Shown here piece by piece: positions 1 through 7,406 of a stretch of 64,000 nucleotides of DNA (positions are counted from its first letter, which is position 1; each line of letters begins with the position of its first letter). The translations under genes and the position numbers were made by a program. This DNA is from Lachnospiraceae bacterium (GTDB lineage: Bacteria > Bacillota > Clostridia > Lachnospirales > Lachnospiraceae): positions 1-64,000 of the forward strand of contig SVEY01000011.1 of assembly GCA_015057165.1 (NCBI GenBank). Reading direction: 5' to 3'. The notes below the pieces were generated by a model. The model made no database searches, was not told where the DNA came from, and was given only the letters and a program-made list of their open reading frames with translations.

Positions 1-75
1 CGTGTACCGAACGGTACGCACGGTGGTGTGAGAGGTCGGAATTTCTCACTTATGAGAAATTCCTCCTACTCGATT
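1..75 (+). mobile_element. 3' end of a group II intron (domains V/VI), truncated by window edge
   Basis: The first bases contain the distal part of a domain V-like hairpin (GTACC-gaac-GGTAC, then GCACGGTG), followed by a domain VI-like stem (GGAATTTCTCA / TGAGAAATTCC, about 38-62) and the tail CCTCCTACTCGAT. This order and the CCTACTCGAT end are typical of bacterial group II introns that encode an LtrA-type reverse transcriptase. The body of the intron and any reverse transcriptase gene would lie to the left of the window. The exact 3' splice point (about 74-76) is inferred from the usual end, not proven. Confidence 0.7.
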
Positions 76-80
76 ATCTA

Positions 81-98
81 TCTTCAAAATTTTGAAGA
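81..98. repeat. 18-bp perfect palindrome beside the intron end
   Basis: TCTTCAAAATTTTGAAGA is a perfect inverted repeat just after the intron terminus. It may be a fragment of an old terminator or an operator. The following ~140 bases up to the first gene show no convincing gene, although AGGAGG occurs at about 148 without a usable reading frame behind it. Confidence 0.4.
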
Positions 99-236
99 TT
101 CCTAATTCTATAATATAGTTGTAACCGAAAATCATTTTTAAATAATAGGAGGCAGGGAAGCATTTAAACGGATGATGGATGACATCAGGTCCGGGATATA
201 TGTTATAATCAATAAAATACTATTTGAGGTGTATCA

Positions 237-1028
237 ATGGAAACTATTGACGAAAGGATAGACGGCGGAAAAGCCTTTGATTGGGGTAAAACATCAAAAG
301 ACTATGCGATGTACAGAGATGTTTATCCGGACATTTTTTATCAAAAAATCGTAGACAGAGGACTATGCATAAAAGGTCAAAACGTGCTGGATCTCGGAAC
401 AGGAACAGGAGTTCTTCCACGAAATATGTATTATTATGGTGCAACATGGACGGGAACAGATATTTCACCGGAACAGATCGAGCAGGCTGAACAGTTGGCT
501 AAAGCTGCCGGTATGAATATTAGATTTCAAGCAGAAGCTACAGAGAACCTAAATTTTCCGGTTGAAAGCTTTGATGTTATTACAGCCTGTCAGTGCTTTT
601 GGTATTTTGACCATGAGAGAGTAATGCCTCATTTGGCGAAGTTGCTCAAGCCCAATGGCAGGCTTCTCATTTTATACATGGCTTGGCTGCCTTATGAGGA
701 TGTAATCGCAGGTGCAAGTGAAGAATTGGTATTGAAGTATAATCCTGAATGGACAGGAGCTGGTGAGACAAGACATCCGATATGGATACCGGATGTGACC
801 TATCGTTATTTTGAATCAGAAGATCATGAAGAATACGATGTTATGGTTCCTTTTACAAGAGAAAGCTGGCACGGCAGGATGAAGGCTTGTCGTGGTGTAG
901 GTGCTTCACTTTCTGATGAGGAATTGCTTGCATGGGAAAATGAGCATAAAGAATTGCTTATGGAGAAGGCACCGGAAAAATTTGAAGTGCGTCATTACGC
1001 TGCTCTTGCTGTGCTGAAGAAAAAATAA
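237..1028 (+). CDS. class I SAM-dependent methyltransferase
   Basis: A 263-residue protein with the Rossmann-fold SAM-binding motif I VLDLGTGTGV (about residues 50-59) and an acidic residue at the end of strand 2 (GTDIS, D75). This is the Methyltransf_11/UbiE-like layout and length. The substrate cannot be told from sequence. The start is ATG with GAGGTG about 8 bases upstream. It lies between a group II intron end and a damaged TetR gene. A diverged piece of the same kind of C-terminus (FEVxHYAxLAxL) is found again near 3.87 kb, so this family was once present twice here. Confidence 0.8.
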   Translation: METIDERIDGGKAFDWGKTSKDYAMYRDVYPDIFYQKIVDRGLCIKGQNVLDLGTGTGVLPRNMYYYGATWTGTDISPEQIEQAEQLAKAAGMNIRFQAEATENLNFPVESFDVITACQCFWYFDHERVMPHLAKLLKPNGRLLILYMAWLPYEDVIAGASEELVLKYNPEWTGAGETRHPIWIPDVTYRYFESEDHEEYDVMVPFTRESWHGRMKACRGVGASLSDEELLAWENEHKELLMEKAPEKFEVRHYAALAVLKKK

Positions 1029-1055
1029 TAAATCAAGGCTCCCACACTGCCATCA

Positions 1056-1634
1056 GTGGATGCGGCGTTGACGTTATTTGCAGAGAATGGATACGATGGA
1101 ACAAGTGTGGAGCAGATTGCTAGTATTGTTGGAATCAAAGCTCCATCATTGTACAAACATTATAAGGGCAAAGAAGATATTCTGAATGCGTTGATTGACT
1201 CCGCTGAAGTGCGATATGAGGAAATGTTTGGATCTGAGAATAATATCGGAAAGATACCAAAGGAACGGGAAGAGTTTATTAAGGTGACGATGGAAAGAAT
1301 CTCCTTCACAATGCGTGATCCCATAATTCGCAAGATAAGGATGCTTCTTGTCCAGGAACAGTTTAGGGATGAAAGGATTTCCGAGGTTACGACTAGGCAT
1401 CAGCTGGATGGGATACAGAGGATGTTTGCAAAGATCATCAAAGGCATGATGGATGTGGGCCTCGTAAAAAAAGATGATCAGGAGCTTCTTGCCGCAGAAC
1501 TTACCGCACCGGCCGTTCTGCAAATTGCAAGATCAGACAGACAGCAGCAGTGTGAGGAAGAATGTATGGAATACATCGAAAAGCATTTACGACATTTTTG
1601 CAAAGTATATATGAGGGAGGATGAAATGTTATGA
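1056..1634 (+). CDS. TetR/AcrR family regulator, short N-terminus
   Basis: The product begins directly at the second part of the TetR DNA-binding domain: AALTLFAENGYDGTSVEQIA, then the recognition helix region KAPSLYKHYKGKEDIL. Family members normally have 8-12 more residues (helix 1 start) before this. The only initiator is GTG at 1056 without a good ribosome binding site, and an in-frame stop lies nine codons upstream at 1029-1031. The 5' end is therefore probably lost, and the protein may be inactive or poorly expressed. Its stop overlaps the next ATG (ATGA), so it was in an operon with the VOC gene. Confidence 0.7.
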   Translation: MDAALTLFAENGYDGTSVEQIASIVGIKAPSLYKHYKGKEDILNALIDSAEVRYEEMFGSENNIGKIPKEREEFIKVTMERISFTMRDPIIRKIRMLLVQEQFRDERISEVTTRHQLDGIQRMFAKIIKGMMDVGLVKKDDQELLAAELTAPAVLQIARSDRQQQCEEECMEYIEKHLRHFCKVYMREDEML

Positions 1635-1834
1635 GATTGGATGGTTTTGGATTATTGGTCGAAAACATGGCAAAAATGATTCGCTTTTACAGAGATGTGC
1701 TTGGATTCGAGATTAAGGAAGAAGAACTTGAACCGTGGGGACAGAGAACTTGTTATATTGCTGATCCTGAAGGGAATCTGATCGAAATTGGTTCTTGGAA
1801 TAAACCTTTTGAAGAGAAGGATGCGGGGAGATAA
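1631..1834 (+). pseudogene. VOC (glyoxalase/bleomycin-resistance) protein with internal deletion
   Basis: Only 67 residues are encoded, against about 120-130 for a normal VOC protein. The first 30 residues are the start of the fold (LVENMAKMIRFYRDVLGFEI) and from about residue 34 the sequence is the very end of the fold (GQRTCYIADPEGNLIEIGSW). The middle two strands and helix, including part of the metal and substrate site, are missing while the reading frame is kept. I infer an in-frame deletion of about 55 codons. It overlaps the TetR stop by four bases (ATGA). Confidence 0.7.
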
Positions 1835-1849
1835 AGGGGGAGCTGACAA

Positions 1850-2728
1850 ATGCATTTTGTTGATGCAAAAGGGATCCTGACCGGCAGTGGTGGATACTAT
1901 GGAATGAACATATATCGGGGATGTACTCACGGTTGCATATACTGTGACAGTAGGAGCAGGTGTTATCAGTTTACGCATCCCTTTGAAGATATTGAGGTGA
2001 AGCAGAATGCACCGGATCTTCTGGAAAAAGCGCTGAAGTCTAAAAGAAGAAAGTGCATGATTGGAACAGGCGCTATGTCAGATCCGTATATGCATTGCGA
2101 AGAAGATTTGCGGTTGACAAGGCGATGCCTAGAAATTATTTTGGAAAATGGTTTTGGAGTTGCGATTCAGACAAAATCTGACCGTATACTTCGGGATATC
2201 GACTTGCTATCAAAGATTAACAGTTCTGCAAAATGCGTGGTGCAGATGACGCTTACAACCTACGATGATGACCTGTGCCGAATACTGGAGCCGAATGTCT
2301 GCAATACAAAGCGACGGATTGAAGTGCTGGAAGAAATGCGCAAGAATGGCATTCCAACGATTGTCTGGCTTACGCCAATCCTACCTTTTATCAATGATAC
2401 TGAGGATAACATCACAGCAATTCTGAATGAGTGTGTAAGAGTCGGGGTAAATGGCATTATTGATTTCGGCATGGGTCTAACACTACGTGAAGGTGATCGT
2501 GAATATTATTATGCGGCGCTTGATAAGCATTTTCCGGGAATGAAAAAGCGGTATATCAAAAGGTATGGGAATGCGTATGAACTGCCAAGCCCAAATGCAA
2601 AAGAATTGATGGGGCTATTCCAGAGAATCTGTAAGGATAATGGAATTATGTCAACTCCGGATGAGTGCTTCGGATTTATGCAGGAACTGCCGGATAAGTA
2701 TCCGCAGATGAGTATTTTTGATCTGTAA
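1850..2728 (+). CDS. SPL-type radical SAM protein (Rv2578c-like)
   Basis: A 292-residue protein with the radical SAM cluster motif CTHGCIYCD (Cx3Cx2C) near residues 25-33, in the context NIYRGCTHGCIYCDSRS that is typical of the spore photoproduct lyase-like/Rv2578c group. Members bind a [4Fe-4S] cluster and cleave SAM to a 5'-deoxyadenosyl radical. The substrate is unknown, and the protein lacks the length of true spore photoproduct lyase. The ribosome binding site is GGGGGAG. It follows the VOC fragment by 15 bases and precedes the TfoX gene by 20, so the three look co-transcribed. Confidence 0.85.
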   Translation: MHFVDAKGILTGSGGYYGMNIYRGCTHGCIYCDSRSRCYQFTHPFEDIEVKQNAPDLLEKALKSKRRKCMIGTGAMSDPYMHCEEDLRLTRRCLEIILENGFGVAIQTKSDRILRDIDLLSKINSSAKCVVQMTLTTYDDDLCRILEPNVCNTKRRIEVLEEMRKNGIPTIVWLTPILPFINDTEDNITAILNECVRVGVNGIIDFGMGLTLREGDREYYYAALDKHFPGMKKRYIKRYGNAYELPSPNAKELMGLFQRICKDNGIMSTPDECFGFMQELPDKYPQMSIFDL

Positions 2729-2748
2729 AGTGGATAGGAGGAAACATT

Positions 2749-3066
2749 ATGGCATCAACGAAAGAGTATCTGGATTTCGTATTAGAGCAGCTTTCAGGAA
2801 TTGATGAAGTTAGCTACCGGGCGATGATGGGGGAATACATCCTCTACTATCGCGGCAGGGTGTTCGGTGGCATTTATGATAACAGGCTTTTGGTTAAGCC
2901 TGTTCCGGCAGCGGTGAAGCTTATGTCGGATGCGTCAATGGAGCTTCCTTATGAGGGGGCAAAAGAGATGATTCTGGTGGATGATGTTGATAACCGGGAG
3001 TTTTTGCGCGAACTGGTAGAGGCGATGTATGAAGAATTACCAGTTCCGAAGAAAAAGAAAAAATAG
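2749..3066 (+). CDS. TfoX/Sxy N-terminal domain protein
   Basis: A 105-residue protein with the TfoX_N signature: YRAMMGEYILYYRGRVFGGI, then LLVKP and PYEGAKEMILVDD. The lysine-rich tail (PVPKKKKK) is common in stand-alone TfoX_N proteins of Firmicutes. Sxy/TfoX regulates competence in gamma-proteobacteria, but in Firmicutes the role of the isolated N domain is not known. A good ribosome binding site (AGGAGG) stands before the ATG. Confidence 0.8.
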   Translation: MASTKEYLDFVLEQLSGIDEVSYRAMMGEYILYYRGRVFGGIYDNRLLVKPVPAAVKLMSDASMELPYEGAKEMILVDDVDNREFLRELVEAMYEELPVPKKKKK

Positions 3067-3136
3067 ATAAGGCTGATTTGGTCAGTGGAGATTGACGGTG
3101 GCGCTTTTGGGTAAAAATAACTGACAGGAGGCAGAA

Positions 3137-3652
3137 ATGATAACACTTAAAAGACCGACTAAAGAATATGAATCAGAGGCACTTACCTTTAAGCAGGAAT
3201 TTATTGAGAACGGAGAGACAACGATAAACGGAAGTGAACTCTTAGATCAGATGGACTCATATGATGAGTGGCTTAAATCTGTTACAGATAATATTTCACC
3301 CGATACCGTAAACCCGGAATGGGTGGTAACAGACACATATTTTGCATTTGATGAGGATGATAATATCGTTGGTATCATCGATCTTCGTCATGAATTGAAT
3401 GATTTCCTTAAGGATTTCGGTAATTGTGGGTATAGTGTGAGACCATCTGAGCGGCGTAAAGGGTATGCAACTGAAATGCTGAAACTTATTATAGAACGAG
3501 CACGTCAAATTGGAATGGATAGACTTCAGCTCTCTGTAGAACCTACAAATGAAGCATCCATAAAGACAATAACGCAAAATGGAGGAAAGTACGAGAGAAG
3601 CTTTACCTTTGAAGGAATAGAAGCAGCTGTATATATGATAGATTTAGTTTAA
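3137..3652 (+). CDS. GNAT family N-acetyltransferase
   Basis: A 171-residue acetyltransferase. The acetyl-CoA pyrophosphate-binding motif is visible as RRKGYATEML after the beta-4 strand YSVRPSE, and NEASIKTITQNGGKYE fits the C-terminal part of the RimJ/RimL-like GNAT fold. The substrate is unknown. An AGGAGG site precedes the ATG. It is the last intact gene before a stretch of gene remnants. Confidence 0.85.
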   Translation: MITLKRPTKEYESEALTFKQEFIENGETTINGSELLDQMDSYDEWLKSVTDNISPDTVNPEWVVTDTYFAFDEDDNIVGIIDLRHELNDFLKDFGNCGYSVRPSERRKGYATEMLKLIIERARQIGMDRLQLSVEPTNEASIKTITQNGGKYERSFTFEGIEAAVYMIDLV

Positions 3653-3661
3653 ATTAAAAAA

Positions 3662-3856
3662 ATTTTAAAGGGAGCACAGGATTCTCTTGCAGGAAGAATC
3701 TGTATACTGAAAATGTATGCCTGCTCAAAGAATAAAACGAATATGACTTTTTACCGGGATACAAATCAAAAAGAGATTGATATCGTTTTGGAGGAAAATG
3801 GGAAACGACATCGAGACGGTTGCACTTTTGTCCCAACGCAAGACGGATTTGATTGA
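3662..3856 (+). pseudogene. remnant of AAA_14/DUF4143 ATPase
   Basis: In one frame this stretch reads DSLAGRICILKMYACS, like the 'ESLAGR' segment after the sensor region of AAA_14 ATPases. A few residues later comes FYRDTNQKEIDIVLEENGK, the nuclease-like part of the DUF4143 domain. In a full protein about 150-200 residues separate these two pieces, so an internal deletion is implied. The frame ends at TGA shortly after. No start or ribosome binding site is present. Confidence 0.6.
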
Positions 3857-3915
3857 GCAGTTTGAAGTGAAGCACTACGCAACTCTTGCATTATTAAGGA
3901 AAATAAGATTTAAAA
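3818..3915 (+). pseudogene. methyltransferase C-terminal fragment
   Basis: In a second frame the bases encode RKTDLIEQFEVKHYATLALL, which matches in spacing and residues the last ~20 residues of the methyltransferase at 237-1028 (KFEVRHYAALAVL). It has no start of its own and overlaps the ATPase remnant, so this is a join between pieces of two dead genes. The 120 bases that follow, up to the next gene, are AT-rich leader and promoter sequence. Confidence 0.5.
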
Positions 3916-4037
3916 AATGTCGCATTTTTCGTTCCTATGGTGTATATATAAGTGTAAGGATATAAATCCAAAAATGACAATCGATAATAAAGTAAATACA
4001 ATACACTATTATCAATAAAAAAAGGGAGGAAACAATT

Positions 4038-4313
4038 ATGAGAAAAGAATTATTAAAGGGATTAACAGAGGAACAAATTAAGAAGGTAGAAGCTTGCAAG
4101 AGTTCAGAAGAAATCTTAGCGCTTGCCAAGGCAGAAGGTGTTACATTAAATGATGAGCAGCTTGAAGCAGTTTCAGGTGGAGGATGTGTTGAGCCATCTG
4201 GACCAAAGTGTCCATCATGTGGTGCAAAAGAGGATCAGGAATTACGGAGGACAGATGCATTGGCACGCGGAGAATATAAGTGTCATAAGTGTGGCAATTA
4301 TTATTGGAAATAA
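4038..4313 (+). CDS. Nif11-like double-glycine leader peptide with zinc-ribbon core
   Basis: A 91-residue precursor-like protein. Residues 1-48 form a helical leader ending in LNDEQLEAVSGG, the usual end of Nif11-type/double-glycine leaders, with cleavage expected after G48. The remaining 43 residues carry C50 and two knuckles, CPSCG (57-61) and CHKCG (82-86), spaced like a zinc ribbon. The ribosome binding site GGGAGGAAA is strong and a terminator follows directly, so the gene looks expressed alone. No lanthionine, radical SAM or YcaO enzyme and no peptidase-containing ABC transporter is near. It may be a precursor matured by distant enzymes, or a leader-like adaptor with a metal-binding tail. 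Confidence 0.65.
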   Translation: MRKELLKGLTEEQIKKVEACKSSEEILALAKAEGVTLNDEQLEAVSGGGCVEPSGPKCPSCGAKEDQELRRTDALARGEYKCHKCGNYYWK

Positions 4314-4333
4314 TGAAAGAAGCTTTGGATTTT

Positions 4334-4362
4334 AAGGGAGACACATTTGGTGTCTCCTTTAT
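4334..4362. terminator. bidirectional terminator
   Basis: GGAGACAC-atttg-GTGTCTCC stem extended by A/T pairs (AAGG / CCTTT) and followed by T-rich sequence on both strands. It sits between two convergent genes, the leader-peptide gene and the diguanylate cyclase. Confidence 0.85.
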
Positions 4363-4389
4363 TGTGCTTTTTTCAATGAAAAACCACAA

Positions 4390-5754
4390 TTAACTTGAAT
4401 AGAAAGAAACTTCATTTCGCCCTTTTTCTTTTGCTGTATACAGGGCTTCATCAGCTCTCTTGAAAATATCATTTTTTGTTATTCCATCATCACCAAAAGC
4501 AACACCAACACTAACTGAGATATGAGGAAGGTTGTCCTCTTCGCTTGTGTTTAGAAGAGTTTCGTTGATTTTTCTAACCTTCTTAGTTATTAATTTGGAG
4601 AGTCTTGTATCAGCATTGACCATTATTACAGCAATTTCGTCGCCACCAATTCTACATATGTAGTCTTGTGATCTGAAATTGCCAAATATTGAATCGGAAG
4701 CCTTAATAAGAATCTTGTCACCTATGTCATGTCCATATTCGTCATTTATATTTTTGAATTTATCAAGGTCAATTAGCAGGAGAGCACATGATTCTAACTC
4801 TAAATTCTCCATTAAGAAATCATAACCACGACGATTGTATAGTCCGGTCAGTTTGTCGTGAGTTGCTTCATATGTAAGTTTTTTCTTTTTCGCCAGATTA
4901 GTTTGATGCATGAGATTATACGTCTTAGCTAAGAATTTAATCTCATATGCACCTTTAACAGGTATATCCTCTTCGTCACGTATTTTCTCTATACATACTC
5001 CCAAAGGTCTAATAACCAGAGAAGTAGTAAGGAGAACGATGACAAGCATTATTATTATTAATAGAACAGTAAGAACGTGTTCAATAGTAACCTGATTTTG
5101 CATCTTATCAGCCATTTCAGACTGTTTGTTACCCATTTCATCTTCAAGTTCCGTAAGACAGGTTTGCATATGAGTAGATATAGTATCTTTTTTACGCTGG
5201 TAATCTTTGCCAAATACAATATTCTCGGCTTCTTCCTTCTTATCTTCTGAAGATAAAGAATTAACCCAGCCTGGAAGAGTGACATTTTGTATTTCTTCAG
5301 GATATGTTGAAATATCATAGCCATTAGCATCAACAATTAGTCGGGCTGCGTAATATTCGTCATTCATAAGATCTAGGGATTCTCGCATGGCTTCATTTAA
5401 GTTATAGAAAGCTACAGTATCATCCTGGCTTGCTTTAAGGTTAGAAAGGGCATTGTCTCTACGCTTTGTGATATTCGCTTCTTTGAAGTAGTCGTCTAGA
5501 TATGCCTTATCTCCAGATGTTACAAAGTATCTAATCTGCTCTGTAAGATAATCAGAAGCCTGTTGTAGTTCGTATGCGCTCTTTCTAAGAGAAAAGAGGT
5601 TTCTAGTCGCATTGTGAGTTTCTTCATATATCAGAGTTGTCTGGTGCATGGCAATAAGAAGTATGATAGTGATTATGATTGCCATTCCAAGCATAATGTA
5701 ATTGAGAACTTTAAGAGATGCTCCTTGTTTTAAGAATTTTTTGAATTTTTTCAT
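4390..5754 (-). CDS. membrane diguanylate cyclase (GGDEF domain, GGDEI variant)
   Basis: A 454-residue protein with a transmembrane helix at about 19-36, an extracytoplasmic helical sensor region to about 225, a second helix at 227-248, a short HAMP-like linker and a C-terminal GGDEF domain starting at DKLTGLYNRRGYDFL. The active-site motif is GGDEI (370-374) rather than GGDEF/GGEEF. The RxxD product-inhibition site is present as RSQD five residues before it. It probably makes cyclic di-GMP in response to an external signal; the last motif position tolerates change in some active enzymes, but activity is not certain. It lies 61 bases behind the MFS gene on the same strand. Confidence 0.85.
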   Translation of the reverse strand: MKKFKKFLKQGASLKVLNYIMLGMAIIITIILLIAMHQTTLIYEETHNATRNLFSLRKSAYELQQASDYLTEQIRYFVTSGDKAYLDDYFKEANITKRRDNALSNLKASQDDTVAFYNLNEAMRESLDLMNDEYYAARLIVDANGYDISTYPEEIQNVTLPGWVNSLSSEDKKEEAENIVFGKDYQRKKDTISTHMQTCLTELEDEMGNKQSEMADKMQNQVTIEHVLTVLLIIIMLVIVLLTTSLVIRPLGVCIEKIRDEEDIPVKGAYEIKFLAKTYNLMHQTNLAKKKKLTYEATHDKLTGLYNRRGYDFLMENLELESCALLLIDLDKFKNINDEYGHDIGDKILIKASDSIFGNFRSQDYICRIGGDEIAVIMVNADTRLSKLITKKVRKINETLLNTSEEDNLPHISVSVGVAFGDDGITKNDIFKRADEALYTAKEKGRNEVSFYSS

Positions 5755-5815
5755 ATTGACCTCTTATATACTATTAAAATAATTAATGGTTTATTAGACG
5801 TGACTGACTATTATA

Positions 5816-7219
5816 TCACATTTCTAGAGATTTGTTAATTATCGGACTTTTGTAGAGTACTGTAAATACGGCTGCAATAATGCAAAAAATGGCAATACAA
5901 ATAAGCATTTGTTGATAACCGAGGATGCCGTTACTCTCAGATATAAAGCCAACAAATATAGCAGGTGCTATTGTTGTACCAACCTGTCTTACTAAGGCAA
6001 CTGTAGCTATTGCAGATGTGGAATCTTCCTTTTTCGTATTTTCAAGAATCATATAGTTAGTAGGTGATCCCATTGCAAATCCAAGTCCGAGTCCAACAAG
6101 GGCAAGGCCTATTACAAGTGAAATAATACTTGGATGAACAGATACATAGAATGCAAGGAAAAGATATGCACCGATCATAAGCATAAGCCCAGATATCAGA
6201 ACTGGTTTTGGCCCCCATTTATCAACCAGCTTGCCTCCCAGAGGCGGTCCAATCATTGATGTTATTCCAATAGCCAGCATATAATAACCTCCTGAGCCTG
6301 CAGGAGAATTCATTATATATTCTGCGTATTCTGGAACAAGCATCATTGCAATTATTATACATCCTATAAAAAATGACGTAATCATAGTTATAACTATAGG
6401 TTTGCTATGTAGAAATTCAATGTGAAAAACAGGGTTTTTTGCCCTTTTTTCAACAAGTATAAACAAAATTGCAAGAAGTACTGATATCACAAGTGGAATC
6501 CATACCATAGGATTAGCTATAGAAGAGCCTAGATTAAAGAAATCCAGTCCTTTTAGTCCAAGTAGAAGGAGTAATATCTGCGCTATAAATAGGACAGAGC
6601 CTGCGTAATCCATTTTGCCGGATTCTGCAGTAGTGTTTTTTCGTAGATAAATTCTAGTTAGAATGAAAAGTATAATGCATATTGGAGCGGCAATAAAGAA
6701 CATAACAGACCAGTTTTCTGCTCCTACTAATTGAACAATTGCACTACCTACACCAGAGCCTAGAACATTAGATATTCCTGATACTGCAGCGGCTATACCA
6801 AGTGCAAATCCTCGTTTCTCTTTAGGAAGGGATGTTCCTATCTCAGCATTTGCAACAGGAATCATTCCTCCAGCACCAGAGGCTTGTATTATCCGACCAG
6901 CAAGTAGCATAGGAAAACCGCCTATTTTGGCAGATGTGCCACATATAAGAGCTCCGAACATAAATACAAGAATACATATAGAGAAAACCCTATTTCTTCC
7001 ATACTTATCTGCTACTTTACCGATGATTGGTATTAGGGCAGCATAGAACAGTGTATAAATGTTAATCATCCATATACCGGTGCTATCATCTAATCCCAGA
7101 TCTAATTGAATTACAGTTCTTACAGGAGCTACCATTCCAACGAATAGTCCGCCGATTAGTAGACCTAGACAATATATTACAAGTATAGAGGCAAAGCCTG
7201 AATCTTTTTTCTTATTCAT
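5816..7219 (-). CDS. MFS transporter, DHA2-like drug exporter
   Basis: A 467-residue hydrophobic protein with 12-14 predicted membrane helices and the major facilitator motif A GKVADKYGRNRVF between helices 2 and 3. Length and the ASGAGGMIPVANAEIG segment in helix 4 agree with the DHA2 (14-helix) multidrug exporters. The substrate is unknown. Divergent from the surface-protein gene at 7.4 kb, with about 190 bases of AT-rich promoter region between the two start codons. Confidence 0.85.
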   Translation of the reverse strand: MNKKKDSGFASILVIYCLGLLIGGLFVGMVAPVRTVIQLDLGLDDSTGIWMINIYTLFYAALIPIIGKVADKYGRNRVFSICILVFMFGALICGTSAKIGGFPMLLAGRIIQASGAGGMIPVANAEIGTSLPKEKRGFALGIAAAVSGISNVLGSGVGSAIVQLVGAENWSVMFFIAAPICIILFILTRIYLRKNTTAESGKMDYAGSVLFIAQILLLLLGLKGLDFFNLGSSIANPMVWIPLVISVLLAILFILVEKRAKNPVFHIEFLHSKPIVITMITSFFIGCIIIAMMLVPEYAEYIMNSPAGSGGYYMLAIGITSMIGPPLGGKLVDKWGPKPVLISGLMLMIGAYLFLAFYVSVHPSIISLVIGLALVGLGLGFAMGSPTNYMILENTKKEDSTSAIATVALVRQVGTTIAPAIFVGFISESNGILGYQQMLICIAIFCIIAAVFTVLYKSPIINKSLEM

Positions 7220-7406
7220 AGATATTTCCGCCTTCTATGGCTTTTTAATACATTTTTAGTTTAAGCCAATAAGATTATAGCACTAAAAGAATAATGATTT
7301 GTGCCCAAATAATGATAGACATTATATCTTTTACTATGGTAAAATCACTATAAATATGTGCAATAAATTGTATAAAGTGCGAGTTAAAAATAATAAGGAG
7401 ATTCAT

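Noticed and set aside
3777-3965. 62-residue frame as a real small gene
   Set aside because: Its middle matches the C-terminus of a methyltransferase and it overlaps an ATPase remnant; there is no start signal for an independent protein that makes sense.
7299-7406. Upstream extension of the surface-protein frame
   Set aside because: It lacks a ribosome binding site and would bury the signal peptide 36 residues inside the protein; ATG 7407 has AAGGAG and an immediate signal peptide.
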